Positions 34,462 through 43,091 of a stretch of DNA of 64,000 nt are shown one piece after another. Positions within the stretch are counted from its first letter, which is position 1, and each line of letters begins with the position of its first letter. The DNA is from Luteimonas panaciterrae (GTDB lineage Bacteria > Pseudomonadota > Gammaproteobacteria > Xanthomonadales > Xanthomonadaceae). The stretch is from NCBI RefSeq assembly GCF_020511115.1, contig NZ_JAJAVH010000007.1, forward strand, positions 1 to 64,000. The letters are read 5' to 3'. A model generated the notes under the pieces. The model was given only the letters and a program-made list of their open reading frames with translations, was not told where the DNA came from and made no database searches. A program made the position numbers and the translations under genes.

Positions 34462-36525
34462 ATGCCCAAGCTGCGCCCTCTCGCCCTTGTCCTCAGCCTG
34501 ACCCTTGTTGCCGGCCTGGCCGCGCACGACGCCGACGCCGCCAAGAAGAAGCGCGCGCCCGCCAAGAAGGCTGCTCCCGCGGCTACCGCCTGCACCGATT
34601 TCTACAGCTTCACCAACAAGGACTGGCTGGCCAGCAATACCATCGTCGGCGGCAGCGGATCGGTGTCCGCGCTGAGCCAGCTCTACAGCCTCGCCCAGCA
34701 ACAGCAGCGCGACCTGCTCAACGCCGCGATGCAGTCGCCGCAGAACAACGTGCAGAAGCTGCTCGGCGACTTCTGGGCCAGCGGCCTCGACGAAGCCGCC
34801 GTGGAACGCGATGGCGCCAACCCGATCGCGCCCCTGCTCTCGCGCATCGATGGCATCAAGCGCGCCAAGGACATCCCGCCTTCGATCGCCGCGCTGCATC
34901 AGGTCGGCATCCCGGTCGTCTTCAATTTCAGCGCCGACGTCGATCTCGCCGACCTGTCCCGCCACGTCGGCTACTTCACCCAGGGCGGCACCGGCCTCAC
35001 CGATCCGGCCTACTACACTCGCACCGATGCCGACACGCGCGCCCTGCTCGGCCGCTACAACAACTACGTGCAGAAGATCCTCGCCCTGACCGGCACGCCC
35101 GCCGACAAGCTGGCGGCGCAGGCGCAACTGGTGATCGATCTGGAAACGCGCATCGCCCGCGTCTCCAAGCCCGAATCCGCACTGCTCGATCCGCGCGCCA
35201 ACTACGCGCTCGTGCCCGTGGCCACGCTCGGCAAGACCTACAAGCGCCTGCAGCTCGGCGATTTCATCAAAGCGCAGGGCGTGAAGGACGACACCGTCTC
35301 CCTCGCCAATCCCGCGCTGTTCACCGAACTCGACGGGCTGATCAACAGCCTCAAGCCCGAACAGTGGAAGGCCTATCTGCGCTTCCAGGTCGGCGACGCC
35401 ATGGCGCAGTATCTGTCGAAGAGTTTCCGCGACGCCGATTTCGAATTCCGCGGGCGCGTGCTGCGCGGCCTGACGACGCAGCCGACGCGTCAGCAGCAGG
35501 TGCTGGACGCCATCAACGATGCCGCCGGCCCGATGCTCGGGCGCGAATACGTCGGCCGCTATCTGCCCGCCGCCACCAAATCGCGCGCAGAAACCATCGC
35601 CAACGAAGTGCGTGACGCGCTCGGCCGCGCCATCGATCGCAGCACCTGGATGGCCGAGCCGACCAAGGCCGAAGCCAAGGCCAAGGTCGCCAAGCTCAAG
35701 ATCGAAATCGGCGCGCCGCGCCGCGATCTCGACTACAGCGTGCAGCCGATGGGCCGCGGCAGCTTCGGCGGCAACATGCTGATCGCGTCCACCTGGCAGC
35801 ATCGCGAGGAAATGAAGCGCATCGGCCGCGGCAACGCCGACCGCCGCTGGGATGTATTGCCGCAAAACCCGGCCCTGGCTTACGACATCGCGCAGAACCG
35901 CCTGATCGTCACCGCCGCCGTGCTGCAGGCGCCGGTCCTGGACCAGACGCAGGATGCCGCCGCGCATTACGGCGCCTACGGCGCCATGGTCGGACACGAA
36001 CTTAACCGCAGCATCGACAGGAAGGGCAGCCTCGTCAACACCGCCGGCGAGCTGAAGACGTGGTGGACGCCGGCCGACGTCGCCGCGTGGGACGCGCGCA
36101 CCGCACCGCTGTCCGTGCAATACAGCGGCTACACATATCCCGATCTCAAGAACGTCCGGGTCAACGGTGCGCAGACGCTCGACCAGAACGTCGCCGACCT
36201 CGCCGGGGTCGAACTCGCCTGGGACGCACTCACCACTGCGCAGCCGGCCTTGTCCGAGACCTCCAAGCAAGCCTTCTTCCAGGGCTGGGCGCAGTTGTGG
36301 CGCGAGCAGATGTCCGCAGACGTCGCCACCCGCATGGCCGCGACCTCCGTGCATGCCCCCGGCCAATGGCGTGCCAATGGTCCGCTGATGAACGAGCCCG
36401 CCTTCGGCGAAGCCTTCAGCTGCAACGCCGCAGCGAGCGGCAAGACCGCCAAGGGCAAGGCCAAGCCGGCGGTGTCGGTGCCGATGCAGCTCAAGCCGGA
36501 GCAGCAGGTGTCGATCTGGCGCTAG
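34462..36525 (+). CDS. M13 family peptidase homologue lacking the zinc site
   Basis: A 687-residue secreted paralogue of the preceding M13 peptidase, with a signal peptide ending in AAHDADA followed by a lysine-rich stretch (KKKRAPAKKAAP). The overall M13 fold is kept (TACTDFYSFTNKDWLASNTI; FRLQVGD-like YLRFQVGDAMAQYLSKSF; AHYGAYGAMVGHELNRSIDR). The zinc motif reads HELNR at 512-516 where HExTH is required, so the second His is Arg. The third ligand, Glu of GENxAD, is Gln575 in LDQNVADLAG. The NAYY substrate motif is LAYD. The two changes at ligand positions make catalysis unlikely. The frame is intact and well conserved otherwise, so it is more likely a working pseudoenzyme than a decaying gene. 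Confidence 0.88.
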   Translation: MPKLRPLALVLSLTLVAGLAAHDADAAKKKRAPAKKAAPAATACTDFYSFTNKDWLASNTIVGGSGSVSALSQLYSLAQQQQRDLLNAAMQSPQNNVQKLLGDFWASGLDEAAVERDGANPIAPLLSRIDGIKRAKDIPPSIAALHQVGIPVVFNFSADVDLADLSRHVGYFTQGGTGLTDPAYYTRTDADTRALLGRYNNYVQKILALTGTPADKLAAQAQLVIDLETRIARVSKPESALLDPRANYALVPVATLGKTYKRLQLGDFIKAQGVKDDTVSLANPALFTELDGLINSLKPEQWKAYLRFQVGDAMAQYLSKSFRDADFEFRGRVLRGLTTQPTRQQQVLDAINDAAGPMLGREYVGRYLPAATKSRAETIANEVRDALGRAIDRSTWMAEPTKAEAKAKVAKLKIEIGAPRRDLDYSVQPMGRGSFGGNMLIASTWQHREEMKRIGRGNADRRWDVLPQNPALAYDIAQNRLIVTAAVLQAPVLDQTQDAAAHYGAYGAMVGHELNRSIDRKGSLVNTAGELKTWWTPADVAAWDARTAPLSVQYSGYTYPDLKNVRVNGAQTLDQNVADLAGVELAWDALTTAQPALSETSKQAFFQGWAQLWREQMSADVATRMAATSVHAPGQWRANGPLMNEPAFGEAFSCNAAASGKTAKGKAKPAVSVPMQLKPEQQVSIWR

Positions 36526-36544
36526 ACGTCAGGATGTATGGAAA

Positions 36545-36576
36545 CGAAAACGGCGCGGATATCCGCGCCGTTTTCG
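36545..36576. terminator. Bidirectional terminator between convergent M13 and rhomboid genes
   Basis: A perfect 32-base palindrome: CGAAAACGGCGCGGAT followed by its exact complement. It carries a T-tract on either strand, so it can end both the M13 paralogue and the rhomboid gene. Confidence 0.88.
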
Positions 36577-36628
36577 CATGCAAGCCTTCGAATTCTCGTC
36601 AGACTATCTCGTCAAAGCGTACCGCGCT

Positions 36629-37294
36629 TCAGAAACGCCGTATACGCGGCGAGCCGCTGCGACTGAACGGCGGTTTGCCGCGCCAGTAATTGATCAGCAG
36701 CCAGCCGAACAACATGCCGCCCAGATGCGCGAAGTGCGCAACGCCCGGCTGCAAGCCCGTGAACCCGAGCAGCAGTTCGATCGCGCCGTAGATGATCACC
36801 AGCGTGCGTGCCTTCATCGGGATCGGTGGAATCAACAGCATCACGCGCTGATTCGGGAACAGCAAACCATAGGCGAGCAGCAATCCGAATACCCCGCCGG
36901 AAGCGCCGATTGTCTGCCCGATATTGCCGCCTTGCGCCGCCATCCAAGTGGTCAGCATCAGCTGACATAGGCCCGCACCGAAAACACAGACCAGATAGTA
37001 CGTAAGAAACCGGCGGCTTCCCCATGTGTATTCGAGCGGTGAACCAAACATCAGCAACATGAGCATGTTGAAAATCAAATGCGCGTAATTCGACGGATCG
37101 TGCAGGAAGCCATAGGTCAACAACTGCCATGGCATGAACAACTGCCCGCCACCAATCTCGGGAATGCCCCCAGGCACATAGGGCCACAACTCGAACAAGG
37201 CATATCGTGACTCTCCGACCAGCAACTGGAGGAGAAACGCCAGGACATTGAGGGTCAATAACGCCTTGATGACAGGCGGAAGATTGGTGAACAT
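36629..37294 (-). CDS. Rhomboid family intramembrane serine protease
   Basis: A 221-residue six-helix membrane protease. The catalytic Ser132 lies in IGASGGVFG and the His190 in AHFAHLGGMLFG. The first loop contains PWQLLTYGFLHDPSNYAHLIFNM, including the HxxxN-like region of the oxyanion site, and EYTWGSRRF follows. Rhomboids cut membrane proteins within or near helices; substrates are unknown. The ATG at 37292-37294 with AGAAGGA upstream is preferred over the open frame further upstream. The C-terminus ends in a basic tail (FSRSGSPRIRRF). Confidence 0.93.
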   Translation of the reverse strand: MFTNLPPVIKALLTLNVLAFLLQLLVGESRYALFELWPYVPGGIPEIGGGQLFMPWQLLTYGFLHDPSNYAHLIFNMLMLLMFGSPLEYTWGSRRFLTYYLVCVFGAGLCQLMLTTWMAAQGGNIGQTIGASGGVFGLLLAYGLLFPNQRVMLLIPPIPMKARTLVIIYGAIELLLGFTGLQPGVAHFAHLGGMLFGWLLINYWRGKPPFSRSGSPRIRRF

Positions 37295-37368
37295 CCGGAT
37301 TCCTTCTACTGCCGGCGCATGATACCGGTTAAGCGCGAGCCAATTGCGTGACTGGCCGGCGCTCGCAC

Positions 37369-37854
37369 CTATCCCGATGCCTTTTTGTTTACCTTTTTCC
37401 GAGCGCTGGAAGCCACCGCGGGACGCCCGCCCTTCGCGGCACGCACTCGGCCTGATGGGGATGGCTTTGGTGTCTTGACGGGACGCTTCTTGGCACCGCC
37501 CAGCACTTCGTCCTGCTGGAGCGCCGGTCCACCCCAGATCATCGCATCGAGCGAAACATCCGCTTGCGGCATCCGCACACGGCCGCTCTCGACCCTGACA
37601 CCTTCGGCACGCAACCGCTGCGACTGCTCGCGCCACCCGCGCGAGCCTTCCGGGAACGCGATGCGGCCATCGCTGCGCAACACGCGATGCCAGGGCAGTT
37701 TCGAATCCTCGTTGCCGGCCAGGATGCGCGCGACCAACCGCGCGCGACCCGGCAGGCCGGCGCGCTGGGCGATATGTCCGTAGCCGGCGACCTGCCCGCG
37801 CGGGATCGCGCGGATCGCAGCTAGGATGCGGTCTTCAGCGGATCGTTCCGGCAT
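37369..37854 (-). CDS. Alkyltransferase-like protein (ATL) with basic tail
   Basis: A 161-residue protein with the DNA-binding domain of O6-methylguanine methyltransferase. In the active-site position the acceptor Cys is Trp55 (LPWHRVLRSDG), which defines alkyltransferase-like proteins: they bind damaged guanine and flag it for nucleotide excision repair instead of reversing it. RGQVAGYGHIAQRAGLPGRA is the typical helix-turn-helix. The ATL core ends near 100-110; the rest is an unusual lysine/arginine/proline tail (KKRPVKTPKPSPSGRVRAAK) that may add DNA affinity. It lies 74 bases upstream of the rhomboid gene on the same strand. Confidence 0.9.
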   Translation of the reverse strand: MPERSAEDRILAAIRAIPRGQVAGYGHIAQRAGLPGRARLVARILAGNEDSKLPWHRVLRSDGRIAFPEGSRGWREQSQRLRAEGVRVESGRVRMPQADVSLDAMIWGGPALQQDEVLGGAKKRPVKTPKPSPSGRVRAAKGGRPAVASSARKKVNKKASG

Positions 37855-37901
37855 TGCGTTAGCATAGCCTCCCCCTTCCCCCGTTGCTCGCCTGCCGGCT
37901 C

Positions 37902-38312
37902 ATGCAGAACTTCGAGAAAATCCGCCACCACCTCGTCGCCGGGCCCTTCCGCGTCACCATGCAGGACCCCTATGTGCTGTGCGTGGAGCTTTCTCTCGAC
38001 GGCGGTCGCCGCCATCAGGCGATCTTCCTCTCGGAACTGCAGGACGACGACGGCCGCAACTACCTGCGTGTGAGCACGGTGATCGCGCCGACCACCGGCA
38101 TCGACGGCAAGCGCGCGCTGGCCTTCAACTGGCAGAGCCGCGTCGGCTATCTCGCCATCGGCGATCTCGACGGCGTGCCCTATCTGCAGCTGTGCGAGAA
38201 CCGTCCATACGATGGCCTGAGCGCGGCCGAACTCGATCGCCTGATCCTGGAAATCGGCGGTATGGGCGATCGCCTGGAACGCGCGCTGTCCGCCGAGGGC
38301 GACCTGCTCTGA
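37902..38312 (+). CDS. Hypothetical protein, YbjN/secretion-chaperone-like
   Basis: A 136-residue acidic protein starting MQNFEKIRHHL, with SELQDDDGRNYLRVSTVIAP and NWQSRVGYLAIGDLDGVPYL in a mixed alpha/beta layout. It has no signal peptide and no membrane segment. The look is that of small one-domain proteins related to type III secretion chaperones or YbjN, but I cannot assign it. It is divergent from the ATL gene, whose start is 48 bases away. Confidence 0.6.
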   Translation: MQNFEKIRHHLVAGPFRVTMQDPYVLCVELSLDGGRRHQAIFLSELQDDDGRNYLRVSTVIAPTTGIDGKRALAFNWQSRVGYLAIGDLDGVPYLQLCENRPYDGLSAAELDRLILEIGGMGDRLERALSAEGDLL

Positions 38313-38322
38313 TTTCGAATCC

Positions 38323-38341
38323 CTTCTCCCCGCGGGAGAAG
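38323..38341. terminator. Hairpin between convergent hypothetical gene and pit
   Basis: CTTCTCCC, loop CGC, GGGAGAAG: 8-bp perfect stem between two convergent stops. There is no clear U-tract. It shares the CTTCTCCC/GGGAGAAG pattern with a hairpin near 60229. Confidence 0.5.
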
Positions 38342-38349
38342 AAGCAACA

Positions 38350-39471
38350 TCAAGTCCAACCGGCGAACGCGAACAGCCGGAACAGCCCGTAGGCGACGCC
38401 ACCCGCCGCCGGAATCGTCAGAATCCACGCCCAGACGATGCGCTCGATCACGCCGATCTTGAGCGCGCGCGGATTCTTTGCGAAGCCCACGCCCATGATC
38501 GCGGTGGAAATGCTGTGCGTGGTCGACACCGGCATGCCGAAATGCGCGGCCGTCACCAGGATCGTGGCCGAGGCTGTCTCCGCGGCGAAGCCGTCGATCG
38601 GGTGCAGCTTCACCATCTTGTGACCGAGCGTCTTGATGATGCGCCAGCCGCCGGAAGCCGTGCCGGCCGCCATCACCAGCGCGCAAGTCGCGATCACCCA
38701 GCGATCGATGTCGTCCTTGCCCCCATCCGGGTGCAGGAACTGCAGCCACGACGGCAGGTCGTTCAACGTGCCCGCAGACTGCGCCGCGAAAATAGCCAGC
38801 GCGATGATGCCCATCGTCTTCTGCGCATCCTGGCGGCCATGCGCGAAGCCCATGTAGGCGGCCGAGACGAACTGCGCCTTGCCGAAGAAGGCGTTGACCC
38901 AATGCGGTCGCGCGATGCGCGCCAGCGGCCCGCCCGCGCGCGTGAACGAGGCGATCAACAGATACAGCAGCGTGATGATCAGAACGCCGAGCGTGAAGCC
39001 GGCGATCGGCGAGGTGACCATCGGCATCACCACCTTCCACAACAATCCCTTGTTGGTGGACCAACCGGCATCGCCCGCCTTCGACCAGATCAGCGCCGCC
39101 CAGTTGTTGTGCGCGGCGGCCAGTGCGGCACCGCACAGGCCGCCGATCAGCGCATGCGAGGAGGACGAGGGCAATCCGCGCCACCAGGTGATCAGGTTCC
39201 AGACGATCGCGCCGAGCAACGCGCAGATCAGCACCTGCGAAGTGACGTTGACCACATCGGTGTCGACCAGCCCCGAGGCGATCGTCTTGGCCACCGCTGT
39301 GCCCCAGAACGCACCGACCAGGTTGGTGCAGGCCGCGAGCATGATCGCCTGCCCCGGCGTCAGCACCTTGGTGGCGACGACGGTGGCGATGGAGTTGGCT
39401 GTGTCGTGGAATCCGTTGATGAACTCGAAGATCAGCGCGGCCAGGATCACCACCAGCAGCAGGGTCAGCAT
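38350..39471 (-). CDS. pit: Inorganic phosphate transporter, Pit family
   Basis: A 373-residue membrane protein with about ten helices. The Pit signature appears twice: FINGFHDTANSIATVVATKVL near the N-terminus and ISTAIMGVGFAKNPRALKIG with FGMPVSTTHS near the C-terminus; PSSSSHALIGGLCGAAL is the first-half copy. It takes up phosphate with cations. The ATG is at 39469-39471. The DUF47 gene ends 11 bases upstream on the same strand, the standard pairing of accessory protein and transporter. Confidence 0.95.
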   Translation of the reverse strand: MLTLLLVVILAALIFEFINGFHDTANSIATVVATKVLTPGQAIMLAACTNLVGAFWGTAVAKTIASGLVDTDVVNVTSQVLICALLGAIVWNLITWWRGLPSSSSHALIGGLCGAALAAAHNNWAALIWSKAGDAGWSTNKGLLWKVVMPMVTSPIAGFTLGVLIITLLYLLIASFTRAGGPLARIARPHWVNAFFGKAQFVSAAYMGFAHGRQDAQKTMGIIALAIFAAQSAGTLNDLPSWLQFLHPDGGKDDIDRWVIATCALVMAAGTASGGWRIIKTLGHKMVKLHPIDGFAAETASATILVTAAHFGMPVSTTHSISTAIMGVGFAKNPRALKIGVIERIVWAWILTIPAAGGVAYGLFRLFAFAGWT

Positions 39472-39482
39472 GGCGGCTCGCC

Positions 39483-40109
39483 TTACGAGTTCTTCAGGAC
39501 GATCTGGTAGGCGACGACGCCCGCCTCGCGGCAGCGATCGATGGCCTTCTCCAGGATCTCGAAGAACTCCTTCAGCAGGAACATCTGCTGGTAATCGAGC
39601 CGGCCGGAATAGATGTCGCGATACAGCTCGAGCATCAGGCGATCGGCTTCGTTCTCGATCGCGCGCAGTTTCTCGTTGAGCGCGGTCATGCGGTCGATAT
39701 CGAGCTTCGACAGCTCGTGCACCATCTCGCGGACCACCGCGGCAGCCTGTTCCAGCATCGCCGCGCGCGGCGCGAAGTCGATGCCTTCCAGATGATGCGT
39801 CGCCAGCGAATAGCGATCGGCGAACTTCTCGATCTGCTTCGGAATCTTGTACAGGGCCGAGCCGAGCGCCTCGATGTCCTCGCGCTCGATCGGCGTGATG
39901 AAGCTGTCGACCAGCGCCTTGCTGATCTTGTCGGAGACGGTCCGCTCCCGCTGGCGGGCCAGCTTGAAGGCATCCAGCGCCGGCTGGCGGTTGGTCGCCC
40001 GCATCATCTGATGCAGGGCCTGGGCGCTGTCGTGGGCGCCTTCGGCGGCCTCGCTCAAAAGCGCATAGAACTGCTTGCCGGAACCGAAAATCGTCTGCAG
40101 GGAGAACAT
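39483..40109 (-). CDS. DUF47/PhoU-like phosphate transport accessory protein
   Basis: A 208-residue all-helical cytoplasmic protein related to PhoU. Features are MFSLQTIFGSGKQFYALLSEA, DAFKLARQRERTVSDKISKAL, PIEREDIEALGSALYKIPKQI and ADRLMLELYRDIYSG. In other bacteria the protein encoded beside pit is needed for Pit-based phosphate uptake and probably regulates it. It precedes pit by 11 bases. Confidence 0.93.
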   Translation of the reverse strand: MFSLQTIFGSGKQFYALLSEAAEGAHDSAQALHQMMRATNRQPALDAFKLARQRERTVSDKISKALVDSFITPIEREDIEALGSALYKIPKQIEKFADRYSLATHHLEGIDFAPRAAMLEQAAAVVREMVHELSKLDIDRMTALNEKLRAIENEADRLMLELYRDIYSGRLDYQQMFLLKEFFEILEKAIDRCREAGVVAYQIVLKNS

Positions 40110-40205
40110 CTGAGAGGGCCTCGTCGCGTCTGGAGGGCGTGGCGAAGGCGCGATTATGACGGTTTTGCGTCAATTCCGGGTCGCGGCGGGGCCATCCGGA
40201 GGTCC

Positions 40206-40214
40206 TGCTATGAT
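40206..40214 (+). promoter_or_regulatory. Extended -10 promoter upstream of the DUF21/CBS gene
   Basis: TGCTATGAT is a near-consensus extended -10 on the plus strand, with no TTGACA upstream. It would give a leader of about 117 bases to the ATG at 40338. Confidence 0.4.
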
Positions 40215-40337
40215 GCCCAGGCGTCCCCGGACGCGACCTATGGACGATTCGCCGCTACCCCCACCCCCGCCCGATCGCCTGTTCCGCGCCCGCCTCGCGA
40301 GGAACGCGCATGGCCGCAGCCCTGACGGGGGCCAAGG

Positions 40338-41645
40338 ATGATCGAGATCCTGATTGTCATCGTGCTGATCTTCCTCAATGGCTTCTTCGCCATGTCGGAG
40401 ATGGCCCTGATGACCGCGCGCAAGTCGCGCCTGAAACAAATGGGCGAGACCAGCCGTGGCGCCCGCAAAGCGTTGGCGCTGGCCGAACATCCGGACAATC
40501 TATTGTCCACCGTGCAGATAGGCATCACCGCGATCGGCGTGCTGGCTGGCTCTTTGGGTGCCGACGCCATCGGCGTAATCATCGCCGGATGGCTCGACGG
40601 CATATGGCCGGAAGCGCAGAAGTACGCCACGAGCATTGGTTTCGGTACCGCGGTCACCCTGATCACGGCCGGCTCGGTCATCTTCGGCGAACTCATCCCT
40701 AAGCGGCTCGCCCTGACCAACGCCGAGAACATCGCTTCGGTGGTCGCCATCCCGCTCGATTGGCTGTCACGCGTCGCCCGCCCCGTCGTGTTTGTACTGG
40801 GCGCGATCAACCGCTTGGTCCTGCGCCTGCTCGGCATCCGCGACGATGCCCGCAACGCCATCAGCGAAGAGGAAATCCGCCTGCTCGTCAGCGAAGGCCA
40901 CGAGCAGGGCGTGATCGACGAAGACGAACGCAACATGATGAACCGCGTGCTGCGCCTGGGCGATCGCAGCACCGCGAGCCTGATGACCCCGCGCATGCGT
41001 ATCGCCTGGCTCGATGCGGCCGAAAGCTTCGAGGAGAACCTGGCGGTGATGCGTGAAACGCCGTTCTCGCGCTATCCCGTCTATCGCGGCAGCGACGCCG
41101 ACGTGGTGGGCGTGCTCGAGGTCAAGTCGCTGATCGATCGCATCGAACTGACCGAGTTCGACCTGTTCAAATACTTGCGCGAGGCCTTGTTCGTCTCCGA
41201 ATCCACGCCCGCGCTGAAACTGCTGGAAATCCTGCGCGAGGAGCAGCAATCGCTGGCCCTGGTGGTCGACGAGTACGGCGACATCACCGGCCTGGTCACC
41301 ATCAACGACGTCATGGAAACCGTGATCGGCCGTACCCAGACCAGCGACGGCGGCGACGCCACACCGCTGGTGGTGGCGCGCGAGGACGGTTCGTATCTGG
41401 TCGACGGCAGTCTCACCATCGACAATCTGCGCGAGTTGCTCGGCGGCAGCCCGCTGCCGCTGGAAGGCGATTATGACTATCACACCGCGGCCGGCATGAC
41501 GATCGCGCATTTCGGCCGCATTCCCAACGTCGCGGAATATTTCGACTGGAACGGCTGGCGCATCGAAGTGGTCGATCTCGATGGTCCGCGCGTCGACAAA
41601 TTGCTGCTCCGGCGCATCGCCGAGCCCGAACACGATGAGGCCTGA
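40338..41645 (+). CDS. DUF21/CBS-pair/CorC_HlyC membrane protein
   Basis: A 435-residue protein. N-terminal DUF21 (CNNM) transmembrane domain (about 1-190: LIFLNGFFAMSEMALMTARKSRLKQ, FGELIPKRLAL), two CBS motifs (about 215-335: LMTPRMRIAWLDAAE; VVDEYGDITGLVTINDVME) and a C-terminal CorC_HlyC domain (about 350-430). The family includes putative magnesium/cobalt exporters and was first named for hemolysins; ion specificity is inferred. The start is the ATG at 40338. The stop codon lies inside the start of the next gene (11-bp overlap). Confidence 0.92.
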   Translation: MIEILIVIVLIFLNGFFAMSEMALMTARKSRLKQMGETSRGARKALALAEHPDNLLSTVQIGITAIGVLAGSLGADAIGVIIAGWLDGIWPEAQKYATSIGFGTAVTLITAGSVIFGELIPKRLALTNAENIASVVAIPLDWLSRVARPVVFVLGAINRLVLRLLGIRDDARNAISEEEIRLLVSEGHEQGVIDEDERNMMNRVLRLGDRSTASLMTPRMRIAWLDAAESFEENLAVMRETPFSRYPVYRGSDADVVGVLEVKSLIDRIELTEFDLFKYLREALFVSESTPALKLLEILREEQQSLALVVDEYGDITGLVTINDVMETVIGRTQTSDGGDATPLVVAREDGSYLVDGSLTIDNLRELLGGSPLPLEGDYDYHTAAGMTIAHFGRIPNVAEYFDWNGWRIEVVDLDGPRVDKLLLRRIAEPEHDEA

Positions 41646-42294
41646 ACCGGACGGCGCGGACGACGACCGCCGCGCTGAAGCATCCCGTTTGGAGGCGAGC
41701 GGAACCCGCGAACTGCTGGCCGCTTTCACCCGCGGCGATCCCGACGATCAGATCCGTTTCCGCGATGTCTTCGCCGGGCTCGAAGAGCGTGCCTTCGGCA
41801 TGCTGCTGTTCGTCGCCACGCTGCCCGCCTTCATCCCCGTGCCCATCGGCGGTGCGATCAGCGGCCCGTTGGCGGTGCTGATCGGCGCGCAGTTGCTGAT
41901 CGGCCTGCACCGCCCGTGGCTGCCGCGGTTCATCGCCGAGCGCGGGCTGCATCGCAGCGCGATGATCCGCTTCGAGCATCGGCTGTCTCCCTGGCTGAAC
42001 CGCCTCGAGCGTCTGGTCAAACCGCGCTGGACGGCGCTGCTCGATCACCGCCTCGCCAACTTCTTCAGCGGCCTGTTGCTGGTCCTGCTCGGCCTGCTGC
42101 TGTCGTTGCCGATTCCGCTCACCAACTATCTGTTCGCCGCGCTGCTGCTGTTGTTCGCGCTGGCGCTTCTGGAGCGCGATGGCGCGTTGATGACTGTTGC
42201 CTGGGTGGCGGGCGTCACGGCGATTGTCGTGTCCGGCGTGCTGTCGGGAAATCTGGCGACGCTGGTCATGGAATGGATCGACCGCCTGCGATAG
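41635..42294 (+). CDS. ExoD family membrane protein
   Basis: A 219-residue protein with the ExoD layout: a short soluble start, then FRDVFAGLEERAFGMLLFVATLPAFIPV (hairpin helices) and IGGAISGPLAVLIGAQLLIGL, a basic loop, and further helices with SLPIPLTNYLFAALLLLFAL. Rhizobial exoD affects exopolysaccharide production and alkali tolerance; the mechanism is unknown. The ATG at 41635 overlaps the previous gene by 11 bases, implying coupled translation. Confidence 0.88.
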   Translation: MRPEPDGADDDRRAEASRLEASGTRELLAAFTRGDPDDQIRFRDVFAGLEERAFGMLLFVATLPAFIPVPIGGAISGPLAVLIGAQLLIGLHRPWLPRFIAERGLHRSAMIRFEHRLSPWLNRLERLVKPRWTALLDHRLANFFSGLLLVLLGLLLSLPIPLTNYLFAALLLLFALALLERDGALMTVAWVAGVTAIVVSGVLSGNLATLVMEWIDRLR

Positions 42295-42320
42295 CGCCGC
42301 CCTTCCGTGTCCGGGAAAGG

Positions 42321-43082
42321 CTATTCGCGTGCGATTCTCGCCATCCGCTGCGCATCGGCCAGGATGCCGCGTAGCAGCCGCACCTCGCGTTCATCGAGAT
42401 CGCTGCGCAGGAACAGCCTGCGTAGCTTGCGCATCGCCGACTCCGGTGCCCTGCCCTTGTGGAAATCGATGTCGTCCAGGGTTTGCGCCAACTGATCGAA
42501 GAATCCTTCCAATTGCGTGTGACTGGCCGGGGAGCCGGCGTGTGCGCCGTCCTCCCGCTGCGGAATCTCACCCGCGGAGAGCATCGCAAGCCGCAACTCG
42601 TAGGTCAGCACCTGCACGGCCGCGGCGAGATTGAGCGAGCCGTAATCCGGATTCGAAGGGATATGCACGGCCGCATGGCAGAGCTGCAATTCCTCGTTTT
42701 CCAGACCGGTGCGTTCACGCCCGAACAACAACGCCACCTCACCGCCCTCCCGCGCCACGGCGAGCATGCGCGCGGCCGCATCGCGCGGCATCAGCTCCTG
42801 CAACTGCACGCGCCGGCTGCGCGCCGTGCAACCGAGTACCAGACGGCAATCGGCCACCGCCTCGGCCAGCGCCTCGTGACGCTGCGCCGACTCGAGCACG
42901 TCGCCGGCACCGGCCGCCATGGCCTCGGCGTCTGCATGCGGGAATCGCTGCGGCGCCACAAGTGACAGCCGGTGCAGGCCCATCGTCTTCATCGCGCGCG
43001 CCGCCGAGCCGATGTTGCCGGGATGCTGGGTGCCCACCAGCACGATGCGGATGCGGGAGAACGGTGTCGTATCGGGATTCAT
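42321..43082 (-). CDS. trmJ: tRNA (cytidine/uridine-2'-O-)-methyltransferase TrmJ
   Basis: A 253-residue SPOUT methyltransferase. Signature segments are RIVLVGTQHPGNIGSAARAMKT at the N-terminus, LLFGRERTGLENEELQLC and IPSNPDYGSLNLAAAVQVLTYEL, and a C-terminal helical part. TrmJ methylates the ribose at position 32 in the tRNA anticodon loop. The ATG is at 43080-43082. The frame continues upstream, but that part runs into a structured repeat element which begins only 9 bases before the ATG. No ribosome binding site is seen in the intervening bases. suhB is divergent on the other side of the element. Confidence 0.93.
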   Translation of the reverse strand: MNPDTTPFSRIRIVLVGTQHPGNIGSAARAMKTMGLHRLSLVAPQRFPHADAEAMAAGAGDVLESAQRHEALAEAVADCRLVLGCTARSRRVQLQELMPRDAAARMLAVAREGGEVALLFGRERTGLENEELQLCHAAVHIPSNPDYGSLNLAAAVQVLTYELRLAMLSAGEIPQREDGAHAGSPASHTQLEGFFDQLAQTLDDIDFHKGRAPESAMRKLRRLFLRSDLDEREVRLLRGILADAQRMARIARE

Positions 43083-43091
43083 GGTGACAGG

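Noticed and set aside
32032-36366. Minus-strand open frame of more than 1,400 codons
   Set aside because: Antisense to both M13 genes; GC-rich DNA keeps this frame open. No domains or ribosome site support it.
34462-36525. Second M13 gene as an ordinary active peptidase
   Set aside because: Two of the three zinc ligands are substituted (HELNR, DQNVAD), so activity is not supported by sequence.
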